The notes under the pieces: generated by a model
The model's input: only the letters and a program-made list of their open reading frames with translations
Database searches by the model: none
Told to the model about the DNA's origin: nothing
Assembly: GCA_022841465.1 (NCBI GenBank)
Contig: JALHRL010000004.1
Span: forward strand, 1 to 64,000
Direction of reading: 5' to 3'
Length of the DNA stretch: 64,000 bases
DNA from: Bacteroidia bacterium
GTDB taxonomy: Bacteria; Bacteroidota; Bacteroidia; B-17B0; Aurantibacillaceae
Shown here: positions 36,903 to 46,134 of the stretch, piece after piece
Layout: each line of letters opens with the position of its first letter
Position numbering within the stretch: position 1 is the first letter of the stretch
Position numbers and translations under genes: made by a program

Positions 36903-38957
36903 ATGAGCGGCAAAAACCACCTTATAAAATACATTATTTTACTTTTATCCTTATTATTAAGCAATGCTTCATTTGCGCAAGATGAAGATGAAGCTCCGAA
37001 AGCTTTTTGTGTAGACATAGATAATAAAAAAGCAATTAATCTTTACAAAAAGGGAATTGATAAAAAGAAATTTAAAAAACCGGAACGCCTTGCTTTTTTA
37101 AACCAATGTTTAGAAATGGAGCCCGATTTTGCAGAAGCTAACCTAGCTGTAGCAAATGAAATTATTGTTCATTGCTTATTAGAAAACAAACCTTTTACCC
37201 CTGCCGTTCCGTTTTTTATGAAAGCTATTAAAGCCTGTCCGCAAATTCACAGCGAACCCTATTATTACATTGGTGTAGATTTTTTTGAAAGATACTTAAA
37301 TGATTCTGCTGCACGTTATTTAAATTTATTTATAAAGTTTAAAGACGATAATGAAAAAAAGTTCAGTAAAAAATACGACGAACAACTTAATGACGCGAAA
37401 GCAATTATTAGAACAGCTAAAAAAGAAAATTCTCTAAAAAAGAATGTACCTTTTGATCCTAAGGTAGTGAAAGGTGTTTCAACAGAACGAGATGAATATT
37501 TGGCTTATATTTCACCTGATAATAAATTTTGCTACTACATCCGAAAAATGCCGGCTAAAACAATGGATAAAGTTTATACCAGCGATAAAGAACGTGAGGT
37601 GTTTTACATATCAAAACGCGATGCCACAGGCGAATTTAATAAAGGTGATTTAATGTATTACCCTTTTAACGAAACAGAAGAAAACCAAGGAGGGTGTACC
37701 ATTTCAATTAACAATAAATCACTCTACTTTGCAATGATGCGTAATGAAGGCGGAATGCAACCCAATGTTGATTTATATGTAGTTGATAATATTGGGGAAT
37801 ATGTTAATGATAGCTGGACAGAAATTAGAAAATTAAGTCCTGTGGTTAACGACCCTAAATATTGGGATAGTCAACCTAGTATTGCATCTGATGGGGTAAC
37901 ATTGTATTTTGCAAGTGACAGGCCGGGAGGATATGGAGGTACCGATTTATACGTTACAAAAAAAGACCCTAAAACCGGACAATGGAGTGTTCCAAAAAAC
38001 TTAGGACCTAATATTAATACCAAAGGAAATGAACGAACTCCTTTCATTCATAGTGATAGTGAAACCTTATATTTTAGCAGCGATGGGCATTTTGGTTTCG
38101 GTAAATTTGATATTTTCTTTGTAAGAAAAGATGAAAAAGGAGAATGGAAAGAACCCGAAAATATTGGATCTCCAATTAACGGCGCTTCTGATGATTTAGG
38201 ATTTTTTGTTAGCAGCGATACCAAAACAGGTTACTTTTTTAGTTTTGAAGATGAAAAAGTAAGAGGTCGTGGTATAGGCAGATATGACCTTTACAGTTTT
38301 GATTTATACAAAGAAGCTCGTCCGCAACAAATTTCTTTCTTTACAGGTAAAGCTGAAGATAAAGACGGAAATCCGGTTACAGGCGCCATTGTTGAAATTA
38401 AAAATACAGTAACCAAAGAAAAAACCTATGCAACGGTAGACAGTACAACAGGTGAGTTTATGGGTGTAATAAATTTAGAAAAGAAAGATAAAATTACCAT
38501 TACGGTAAAAAAAGACAGCATGGCCTTTAACTCTACCCTTATTGATGTAAAAAATGTTACCTACGAAAAACCACCTGCACCCATTAAAGTAAAAGTTGAA
38601 AAAGCAGAAAAAGGAAAAAGCTTTGTAATTAACAACATTAACTACAATACAAATAGTGCCGAAATTGCAGAAGAAAGTAAAATTATTTTAAAGTCATTTG
38701 CTGATTACTTATTGGAAAATCCTAAAATAATAATAGAAATTCAAGGACATACCGATAATGTAGGTAACCCTAAAGATAATGATGCTTTAAGTAGTAATCG
38801 CGCATACTCTGTAAAACAATTCTTAGAAGAATGTAAAGTAAGCGGTAAACGAATAACTGCCAAAGGCTACGGAGCTTCAAAACCTATTGCTGATAATAAA
38901 ACAGAAATTGGAAAAGCGAAAAACAGAAGAACAGAGTTTTTAATTTTACAAGATTAA
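36903..38957 (+). CDS. OmpA-family protein with TPR, PD40 propeller and CarboxypepD_reg domains (PorE-like)
   Basis: 684 residues from ATG 36903. Signal peptide SGKNHLIKYIILLLSLLLSNASFAQ. Then a TPR-like helical region (residues ~30-160), PD40/WD40-like blades (about 190-445, e.g. DSQPSIASDGVTLYFASDRPGGYGGTDL), a carboxypeptidase-regulatory-like fold (about 455-530) and an OmpA peptidoglycan-binding domain (about 570-684: NINYNTNSAEIAEESKIIL, QGHTDNVG, SNRAYSVKQFL). That order matches PorE of the T9SS, but paralogues with the same order exist in the phylum. Likely envelope anchoring to peptidoglycan. Confidence 0.87.
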   Translation: MSGKNHLIKYIILLLSLLLSNASFAQDEDEAPKAFCVDIDNKKAINLYKKGIDKKKFKKPERLAFLNQCLEMEPDFAEANLAVANEIIVHCLLENKPFTPAVPFFMKAIKACPQIHSEPYYYIGVDFFERYLNDSAARYLNLFIKFKDDNEKKFSKKYDEQLNDAKAIIRTAKKENSLKKNVPFDPKVVKGVSTERDEYLAYISPDNKFCYYIRKMPAKTMDKVYTSDKEREVFYISKRDATGEFNKGDLMYYPFNETEENQGGCTISINNKSLYFAMMRNEGGMQPNVDLYVVDNIGEYVNDSWTEIRKLSPVVNDPKYWDSQPSIASDGVTLYFASDRPGGYGGTDLYVTKKDPKTGQWSVPKNLGPNINTKGNERTPFIHSDSETLYFSSDGHFGFGKFDIFFVRKDEKGEWKEPENIGSPINGASDDLGFFVSSDTKTGYFFSFEDEKVRGRGIGRYDLYSFDLYKEARPQQISFFTGKAEDKDGNPVTGAIVEIKNTVTKEKTYATVDSTTGEFMGVINLEKKDKITITVKKDSMAFNSTLIDVKNVTYEKPPAPIKVKVEKAEKGKSFVINNINYNTNSAEIAEESKIILKSFADYLLENPKIIIEIQGHTDNVGNPKDNDALSSNRAYSVKQFLEECKVSGKRITAKGYGASKPIADNKTEIGKAKNRRTEFLILQD

Positions 38958-38973
38958 CATGGTAATTAAATAA

Positions 38974-39897
38974 ATGATTAACGTTTTAATTTTTATTGCA
39001 GCATTAAGTCTTCTTTTATTATCCGCTAACTTTTTTACCAAAGCAGCCGAAAAAATTGGGGCACATTTTAATTTGCCACAATTTGTAATTGGCGTTTTTA
39101 TTGTAGGAATTGGTACTTCTTTACCCGAATTGGTTTCAGGAATTTTATCTGTTAAACTAGGTACTTCAGAAATTTTGCCGGGCAATATAATTGGTGCTAA
39201 TATTTCTAATTTACTTCTGGTAACCGGTTTAGTAGTTATTATTAATAAAAAAGAAATAAACTTAGGCAGCGCTTATATTTATATTGATTTGCACTTTTTA
39301 ATTGGCAGTATATTATCTTTTTACATAATAGCTTACGACGGAATCATTACGTTTTCGGAGGCATGGGTTGGATTACTAATTTTTTTAGTTTACAGTTTTT
39401 ACTTAATAAAAAGTGGAAGTATTAAAATACAATCAAATGAAAAAGTAAAAGAAAAATTCCCTTTTGTTTCACTATTAATTTTATCAATATCCTCATTAGG
39501 CATTTATTTTGGAGCAGAATATACTGTTAAATCAGTTACAGAAATAGCTACCCTGCTCTTTATTCCACCCTCAGTAATAGCATTAACCGTTTTATCATTA
39601 GGAACCACCTTACCTGAAATTGTGGTTAATATTGTTGCTATTAAACAAGGTAAGGGCGAAATGGCCATAGGAAATGTGCTTGGTTCTTGTATTTTTAACA
39701 CATTAATGGTTGCAGGAATTTCTTCCATGTTTGGTAACATTACCGTTCCTAATGAATTAATATCTTTTGCACTTCCGGTAATGGCAGGGAGTGGCTTACT
39801 TTTCTATCTCCTGAAACAAGATAAAAAGCTCTCTGTTTGGGAAGGTATATTATTTGTTTTATTATACATTTTGTTTTTATTAAAAATTGCCTCATAA
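38974..39897 (+). CDS. Calcium/sodium antiporter of the CaCA family (YrbG-like)
   Basis: 307-residue inner-membrane exchanger with about ten helices. The two CaCA alpha repeats are visible: GIGTSLPELVSGILSVKLGTSE near residue 45 and LGTTLPEIVVNIVAIKQGKGE near 210, each with acidic residues for cation binding. The ATG lies 16 bases after the OmpA gene stop on the same strand. Confidence 0.92.
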   Translation: MINVLIFIAALSLLLLSANFFTKAAEKIGAHFNLPQFVIGVFIVGIGTSLPELVSGILSVKLGTSEILPGNIIGANISNLLLVTGLVVIINKKEINLGSAYIYIDLHFLIGSILSFYIIAYDGIITFSEAWVGLLIFLVYSFYLIKSGSIKIQSNEKVKEKFPFVSLLILSISSLGIYFGAEYTVKSVTEIATLLFIPPSVIALTVLSLGTTLPEIVVNIVAIKQGKGEMAIGNVLGSCIFNTLMVAGISSMFGNITVPNELISFALPVMAGSGLLFYLLKQDKKLSVWEGILFVLLYILFLLKIAS

Positions 39898-39953
39898 AAG
39901 CATTTTTATAACTAAAATTCACAACTCAATTTCGTTTTTTGGCCTTGAAATCG

Positions 39954-39984
39954 TTTGATAAAAGATATTAATACAGTATATTTG
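39954..39984 (+). promoter_or_regulatory. Strong promoter of the second RND efflux operon
   Basis: TTTG (39954-39957), 19 bases, TATATTTG (39977-39984): a perfect fit to the Bacteroidota TTTG-N19-TAnnTTTG promoter. The ATG of the first gene follows the -7 box after nine bases, leaving a 5' UTR of only a few bases. Confidence 0.75.
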
Positions 39985-39993
39985 ACCTGGAAA

Positions 39994-40371
39994 ATGAGAA
40001 AACGATTACGATATATATCCAAAAAATTTGTATTGTTTCTATTATTGTTTCAATTTTTAAACGTTTCTTTAATTTGTACACAACAATTTCATTCAGGTAA
40101 ATCAGGTCATCGTCACAAAATAAATTTTTCTTCAACAAGTGTAAAAAAAATATTGGAGGTTATTTTAGTAGATTTACTTAGTAACGATACCGACGGATGC
40201 ACTGATTTTTCTAACGAAGAAATTCTTGAGAATTTTGAATTGAGTTGCAATGGATCCTCACCCATTTTTAAAATTCAACTTAATTTTACCGGCCCAATTA
40301 ATGCAATAATTAAGCTTGGAATTAATAATTACCTGCCAGAATTAACGTCCCCTCCGCCAAAACAATCATAA
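39994..40371 (+). CDS. Small secreted/membrane-anchored protein heading the RND efflux operon
   Basis: 125 residues from ATG 39994 (an in-frame TTG at 39955 lies inside the promoter and is not used). N-terminus MRKRLRYISKKFVLFLLLFQFLNVSLIC is a signal peptide or anchor, followed by HSGKSGHRHK (a His cluster), KKILEVILVDLLSNDTDGCTDF, paired Cys, and the end TSPPPKQS. No family recognised. It occupies the same first-gene position as the protein at 25250-25657 in the other RND operon, and both end in a proline-lysine motif (PPK), suggesting comparable roles. Confidence 0.7.
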   Translation: MRKRLRYISKKFVLFLLLFQFLNVSLICTQQFHSGKSGHRHKINFSSTSVKKILEVILVDLLSNDTDGCTDFSNEEILENFELSCNGSSPIFKIQLNFTGPINAIIKLGINNYLPELTSPPPKQS

Positions 40372-40407
40372 CTTTTGGTTGTTTAGTTTTATTTAATCCT
40401 ATTTTTT

Positions 40408-41526
40408 ATGAAAATTAATTTGTCCGTACAAATTTGTACGTTAATATTATTTATAAGTTCTTGTGCAAATAAACAAGAAACCATTGCAGAAGAATCATTT
40501 CCTGTAACAAATCCTATAATTAAAGACACTACGCTCATTTCAGAATATATAGCAGAAATTCAATCGTCGAGAAATGTAGAAATAAGAACGCGTATAAATG
40601 GTTACTTGGATAACATTCATGTAGATGAAGGAAAGTATGTAACAGAAGGGCAATTATTATTTAGTATAAATAAAAAAGGTTATGAAGAAGAGCTACAAAA
40701 GGCTAAAGCAATGGTAAAAAGTGCAATTGCAGATGCAAAAGAAGCAGAAATTCAATACCAAAATACTAAAAAACTTTTTGAAAAAAATATTGTTTCTGCG
40801 GCTGAGCTGGAAATGCTTCAGTTAAAACTAGATGCTAAAAACGCCATAGTTGAAGAAGCAAAAGCACATGAATCTTCGGTTGCGCTTAATTTATCATACA
40901 CTTCCATTCACGCACCATTTTCAGGTAAAATAGATCGTATCCCTTATAAAAGTGGCAGCTTATTAAATGCAGGTGAATTATTAACCAGTATCTCAGATAA
41001 TAATGAAGTGGTTGCTTATTTTAATGTTTCAGAAGAAGAATATTTAGAATTAGCACAAAATAAAAATGATTCTACTTTAAATAAAAGTGTTGAGTTAATT
41101 TTAGTAAATGATAAATTATTTCCTTACAAAGGAAAAATTGAAACTTCAGAAAGTGAGTTTGATAAAAACACAGGAAATATTGCATTTAGGGTAAGATTCC
41201 CCAATCCTGAAAAACTACTTAAGCATGGTTCAAGTGGTAAAATTAAAATGGCTAAAAAAATCCCTAATGCTTTAATTATACCTCAAAAATCAACGCTTGA
41301 AGTGCAAGATAAAATTTATATATATACAGTAAACGATTCTAATATAGTTAAATCAAAAATCATACAAGTTTTATACCAATTACCACATTTATATATTATA
41401 AAAGGTAACTTAAATACAAATGAAAAAATTTTACTAGAAGGGGTGCAATCGGTAAAAGAAGGTTCAAAAATTAAACCCATATATCAAAGTCCGGAAAAAG
41501 TATTTACAAACCTTTCTACGTTATAA
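40408..41526 (+). CDS. RND efflux periplasmic adaptor (AcrA/MexA type), lipoprotein
   Basis: 372 residues. Lipoprotein signal MKINLSVQICTLILFISSC. Adaptor features: RTRINGYLDNIHVDEGKYVTEGQLLFSI (lipoyl half), a helical hairpin (about 95-150), second lipoyl half LSYTSIHAPFSGKIDRIPYKSGSLLNAGELL, then beta-barrel and membrane-proximal parts. It links the RND pump gene 2 bases downstream to the outer-membrane factor. Confidence 0.94.
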   Translation: MKINLSVQICTLILFISSCANKQETIAEESFPVTNPIIKDTTLISEYIAEIQSSRNVEIRTRINGYLDNIHVDEGKYVTEGQLLFSINKKGYEEELQKAKAMVKSAIADAKEAEIQYQNTKKLFEKNIVSAAELEMLQLKLDAKNAIVEEAKAHESSVALNLSYTSIHAPFSGKIDRIPYKSGSLLNAGELLTSISDNNEVVAYFNVSEEEYLELAQNKNDSTLNKSVELILVNDKLFPYKGKIETSESEFDKNTGNIAFRVRFPNPEKLLKHGSSGKIKMAKKIPNALIIPQKSTLEVQDKIYIYTVNDSNIVKSKIIQVLYQLPHLYIIKGNLNTNEKILLEGVQSVKEGSKIKPIYQSPEKVFTNLSTL

Positions 41527-41528
41527 TT

Positions 41529-44500
41529 ATGTTTAATGTTTTTATAAACCGACCCATTTTATCCATCGTTATTTCCATTTTTATAACGTTATTGGGTTTA
41601 ATATCTTTATCTCAATTACCTGTTACACAATACCCAAATGTGGAGCCTCCTTCTGTTACAGTTACTACACAATATACAGGAGCTAACGCTGAAGTATGTG
41701 CAAAAGCCGTTGTAACCCCGCTTGAAAGAGCCATTAATGGCGTAGCAGGTATGAAATACATGACTTCCGTTTCGGGTAATGATGGTAGTAGCATTATTAC
41801 AGTATCTTTTAAATCCGGAATTGATCCAAATGTTGCAGCTGTAAACGTACAAAACAGAGTAAATACTTTTCTTGATGAATTACCGGAAGAAGTAGTTAAA
41901 GCAGGGATTATTGTAGAGAAAGAAGTGAACAGTATGCTTTTGTATATTAATATTTTAAGTGATGATACTACGTTAAAAGAAAAATTCCTGTACAACTTTG
42001 CCGATATTAATATTATAAAAGAACTAAGAAGAATTGATGGTGTTGGGTATGCTGAAATTATGGGACATAGAGAATATGCAATAAGAGTTTGGCTCGACCC
42101 TAATAAACTTGTGCAATACAAATTATCATCAGAAGAAGTTATTCAGGCTTTAAGAAATCAAAACATTGAAGCAGCTCCCGGAAAAATAGGTGAAAGTTCA
42201 GGAAAAAAGGCACAAACATTTCAATATGTTATTAAATACACCGGAAAATTTAATACCCCGGAATCATATGAAAATATTCCAATAAGATCAGAAAGTGATG
42301 GACTAATACTACGATTAAAAGATATTGCTACAATAGAACTTGGTTCAGAAGATTACCATGTGCTATCAAAAGAAAACGGCAAACCATCAGCTGCAATTGT
42401 ATTAAAGCAACGCCCGGGTTCAAATGCAAACGAAGTAATTAAAAATGTTAAGCAAAAGATGGAAGATTTACAAGAAACTTCCTTTTTACCAGGAATGAAA
42501 TATACATTAAGCTATGATGTTTCTAGATTTTTAGATGCATCTATTCACGAAGTAATTAAAACATTAATTGAAGCATTTTTATTAGTTGCCTTTATTGTAT
42601 TTGTTTTTCTTCAAGATACACGTGCAACAATAATAACGGCAATATCTGTTCCAATTTCAATTATAGGAACATTTTTATTTATGAATTTATTTAGTTTTTC
42701 TATAAACCTATTAACCTTATTTGCTTTGGTACTTGCTATAGGTATAGTAGTTGATAATGCTATTGTAGTTGTGGAAGCTATTTTTTCTAAAATGGAACAA
42801 GAGAATGTGGACTCTAAAACTGCAACCTTACTTTCTATGAAAGAAATAAGCAGCGCTATTATTTCTATAACCTTGGTAATGTCGGCCGTTTTTATACCTG
42901 TTGCATTTTTAAGTGGTCCTATTGGAATTTTCTATAGGCAATTTTCAGTAACCCTTGCTATTTCAATTGTTATTTCCGGATTAGTTGCCCTTACTTTAAT
43001 ACCGGCACTATGTGCATTATATTTAAAACCGCACAAACATGCCTCATCTAACGGTAATTTTATTCAAAAAATATTTTCAAAATTTAATTCAGGTTATCAA
43101 AAAATAGAAAACAAATTTATTCGTATTGTAGAAAAAATAATAAATAGAACAGTAATTACTATTGGCATTCTTTTATTGTTCTTTGGTTTAACAATAGGCT
43201 TTGGTAAATTAATTCCAACTGGTTTTATTCCAACAGAAGATCAAAGTGTATTTTATGTTCATATTTCTACTCCTTCTGGTTCTAGTTTAGAGCGAACAGA
43301 AAAAATCACCAATGAAATTGAAAAACTATGCAATCTGCATCCGGATGTTGAAGGTATTTCTACTCTTACAGGTTTCAACATGTTAACAGATGGTTACGGT
43401 ACATCTTACGGAATGTGTATGATTAATTTAAAACCATGGGAAAATAGAAAAAATTCAGTTTCAAAAGTAATAGACGAAATAAAAGCAAAAACAGAAAATA
43501 TAAAAGATGCCACCTTACAGTTTTTTCCGCCACCACCTATTCCGGGTTATGGAAATGCAAGTGGATTTGAATTAAGAATTTTAGATAAAAGTGGAAAAGA
43601 TAATCTAAAAAAATTGGAATTAGTTGCTTCTGAATTTGCAAAAGAACTTAACAAACAACCGGAAATGAAAAACACTTTTAGTAGTTATGATGCAAGCTTT
43701 CCTCAATTTCTTATAAAAATTGATTACGATAAAGCTGCACAAAAAGGTGTAGATGTAGAAACAGCAATGAGTAATTTACAATCATTAGTAGGTAGCTTTT
43801 ATGCTACAAACTTTATAAAATTCGGACAATTATATAAGGTTATGGTACAGGCCTTGCCAATTTACAGAGCTTTACCAAATGATATTTTAAAACTTCACGT
43901 GAAAAATAATGAAGGCGAAATGGTACCTTATTCTTCGTTTGCGAATTTAGAGAAAGTATATGGCCCGGAGCAACTTACTCGCTACAACATGTACTTATCT
44001 GCGATGATTAACGGAGAACCTAAGGAAGGGTTTAGCAGTGGTGATTGTATTGCTGCAATTAATAAAATTGCTAAAGAAAAATTACCAAAAGGTTATATTT
44101 ATGAATGGTCAGGTTTTACTTTAGATGAGGTTGAATCGAGTGGTCAAACAATTTATATTTTTATTATTTGTTTACTATTTGTTTATCTTTTGCTTTCAGC
44201 GCAATACGAAAGTTTCATTCTACCATTACCGGTGCTTCTTTCACTTCCTACAGGTATTTTTGGCGTTTTCTTATTACTTATGTTGTTTGGATTAGAAAAT
44301 AATATATATGCACAGGTAGCAATGATAATGCTAATTGGATTACTTGGTAAAAATGCTATTTTAATAATTGAATTTGCCAACCAAAAAAGAAAACAAGGTT
44401 TAAATATAACTGCTGCGGCTTTGGAAGCTGCAAAACTACGTTTACGACCAATAATTATGACCTCCTTAGCATTTATTGCTGGTTTAATTCCATTAGCCAT

Positions 44501-44669
44501 GGCTACAGGTGCCGGAGAAATTGGTAATAAAACCATAGGTTCTGCTGCTATTGGAGGTATGTTATTCGGAACTGTTTTTGGTTTACTAATTATTCCCGGA
44601 TTATACGTATTGTTTGCCAACATAGAAAAGAAAATCAAATCTAAAAAAGTAACGGATGAAATCATTTAA
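41529..44669 (+). CDS. HAE-type RND multidrug efflux pump (AcrB-like)
   Basis: 1,046-residue proton-driven tripartite efflux transporter, the normal length. Twelve transmembrane helices with two large periplasmic loops. N-terminus FNVFINRPILSIVISIFITLLGLISLSQLPVTQYP and the TM4 stretch AIGIVVDNAIVVVEA. The first proton-relay Asp is D409 and the second position is Asn410, where AcrB has a second Asp (D408). The TM10 Lys is kept in GKNAILIIEFANQ. Substrates are not deducible. It overlaps the outer-membrane factor gene by 14 bases. Confidence 0.94.
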   Translation: MFNVFINRPILSIVISIFITLLGLISLSQLPVTQYPNVEPPSVTVTTQYTGANAEVCAKAVVTPLERAINGVAGMKYMTSVSGNDGSSIITVSFKSGIDPNVAAVNVQNRVNTFLDELPEEVVKAGIIVEKEVNSMLLYINILSDDTTLKEKFLYNFADINIIKELRRIDGVGYAEIMGHREYAIRVWLDPNKLVQYKLSSEEVIQALRNQNIEAAPGKIGESSGKKAQTFQYVIKYTGKFNTPESYENIPIRSESDGLILRLKDIATIELGSEDYHVLSKENGKPSAAIVLKQRPGSNANEVIKNVKQKMEDLQETSFLPGMKYTLSYDVSRFLDASIHEVIKTLIEAFLLVAFIVFVFLQDTRATIITAISVPISIIGTFLFMNLFSFSINLLTLFALVLAIGIVVDNAIVVVEAIFSKMEQENVDSKTATLLSMKEISSAIISITLVMSAVFIPVAFLSGPIGIFYRQFSVTLAISIVISGLVALTLIPALCALYLKPHKHASSNGNFIQKIFSKFNSGYQKIENKFIRIVEKIINRTVITIGILLLFFGLTIGFGKLIPTGFIPTEDQSVFYVHISTPSGSSLERTEKITNEIEKLCNLHPDVEGISTLTGFNMLTDGYGTSYGMCMINLKPWENRKNSVSKVIDEIKAKTENIKDATLQFFPPPPIPGYGNASGFELRILDKSGKDNLKKLELVASEFAKELNKQPEMKNTFSSYDASFPQFLIKIDYDKAAQKGVDVETAMSNLQSLVGSFYATNFIKFGQLYKVMVQALPIYRALPNDILKLHVKNNEGEMVPYSSFANLEKVYGPEQLTRYNMYLSAMINGEPKEGFSSGDCIAAINKIAKEKLPKGYIYEWSGFTLDEVESSGQTIYIFIICLLFVYLLLSAQYESFILPLPVLLSLPTGIFGVFLLLMLFGLENNIYAQVAMIMLIGLLGKNAILIIEFANQKRKQGLNITAAALEAAKLRLRPIIMTSLAFIAGLIPLAMATGAGEIGNKTIGSAAIGGMLFGTVFGLLIIPGLYVLFANIEKKIKSKKVTDEII

Positions 44670-46134
44670 AAAAATACTTCAACTTATTTTTCATAAAAAA
44701 ATTGCTTTACTTTTATTTTCATCAACGCTACTAAGTGTTACTGTTTCATCTTGTAAAAACATTCAGTCAACACAAAAAAATGATTTAAAAAAAACACCCG
44801 ATAATTTTGGTGTTAATGCAGATACTACTAATATGGCTGCTACACCATGGAAAACATTTTATGATGATGAAAATTTAAATGAGCTAATTGAAACAGGCAT
44901 AAAAAATAATTACGACTTACTTACTTTAACGCAGCGAATTGAAGCATCTGCTGCTGAATTTAATTTTTATAAGAAGGATATTTTACCAAAATTAGATGTA
45001 TTTGCAAATGTAGGTCAATCTCGATTTGGAAATTATACTATGGATGGCGTTGGTAATTACGATACTAATTTTTCACCAAACATAAAAAAAACGCAAAAAA
45101 TGAAGCCGGATTTATTAGACTTACACACCGGCCTGCAGTTTTCGTGGGAAATAGATATTTGGTCGAAATTAAGAAACAAAAAGAAAGCCTCATTTGCAAG
45201 ATTTTTAGCAAGCGTTGAATGGAAAAATTTATTGCTAACTCAATTAATATCACAAATTTCATTACTGTATTATGAATTAATTTCATTAGACAACTCTCTT
45301 CAAATTATAGAAAAATCAAACGATTTATTAAAAAATGCCTTAGATATAATTATTGCTCAAAAAGAAGCCGGCTTTGCAACTGAATTGGCGGTACAACAAT
45401 TTCAGGCTAGTTTACTTAATTCTGAAACTATGGAAATTCAGATAAAACAATCTATTCTTGAAAATGAAAATAATTTAAACAATTTACTGGGTCGTTTTCC
45501 GCAAACTATTTCTCGTAAAAATATTGCTTCACTTAAAATAAACAAACTTAATTTGCAAGTAGGAACACCACAGCAATTAATGAAATTTAGGCCCGACATT
45601 AAACAAAAAGAATTGGAATTAGCCGCCGCCAAGGCCGATGTAAAATCTGCAAGGGCTGCTTTTTATCCAAGTCTTGGAATAAATGCCGGTACAGGTTTTC
45701 ATTCGTTTAATCCTGCATTTTTTTTAAGTCCCGAAGCCTTGGTTTACAATATTATTGGTGGCTTATCTGCCCCTTTGTTTAACCGAAACTATATTAAAGC
45801 TGAATATAAATTTGCCAATGCAAAACAACAAATAGCCTTTTATGAATACCAGCAAACTATTATTATGGCTTACTTAGAAGTAAATACCATATTAAATAGT
45901 ACCAAAAACTTAAATGCCATGGAAGAGTTAAAACGAAAAGAAACAGAAACGCTTGATAAAGCCATTGAATCGTCTACCGAATTATACAAATCAGGCAGAG
46001 CAGGATACATAGAAGTATTATTTGCACAAAAAAATGCTTTAATAGGAAAAATGGAACTAAACGAAATTCAAAAAAAATTAAAACAAAGCGAAGTTAACTT
46101 ATACAAAGCGTTGGGTGGTGGCTGGAAAAATTAA
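44656..46134 (+). CDS. RND outer-membrane factor, NodT/OprM-type lipoprotein
   Basis: 492-residue TolC-superfamily channel. Lipoprotein signal ending ...LLSVTVSSC near residue 33. Two homologous halves with long helices; typical motif DLLTLTQRIEASAAEFNF in the first half and FRPDIKQKELELAAAKADVKSARAAFYPSLGINAG in the second, with the C-terminal EVNLYKALGGGW. Last gene of the operon; its stop abuts the stop of the convergent gene. Confidence 0.93.
   Translation: MKSFKKILQLIFHKKIALLLFSSTLLSVTVSSCKNIQSTQKNDLKKTPDNFGVNADTTNMAATPWKTFYDDENLNELIETGIKNNYDLLTLTQRIEASAAEFNFYKKDILPKLDVFANVGQSRFGNYTMDGVGNYDTNFSPNIKKTQKMKPDLLDLHTGLQFSWEIDIWSKLRNKKKASFARFLASVEWKNLLLTQLISQISLLYYELISLDNSLQIIEKSNDLLKNALDIIIAQKEAGFATELAVQQFQASLLNSETMEIQIKQSILENENNLNNLLGRFPQTISRKNIASLKINKLNLQVGTPQQLMKFRPDIKQKELELAAAKADVKSARAAFYPSLGINAGTGFHSFNPAFFLSPEALVYNIIGGLSAPLFNRNYIKAEYKFANAKQQIAFYEYQQTIIMAYLEVNTILNSTKNLNAMEELKRKETETLDKAIESSTELYKSGRAGYIEVLFAQKNALIGKMELNEIQKKLKQSEVNLYKALGGGWKN

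Noticed and set aside
44183-44665. Minus-strand open frame of 160 codons opposite the AcrB-like gene
   Set aside because: It is antisense to the conserved C-terminal RND domain and has no start context or homology.
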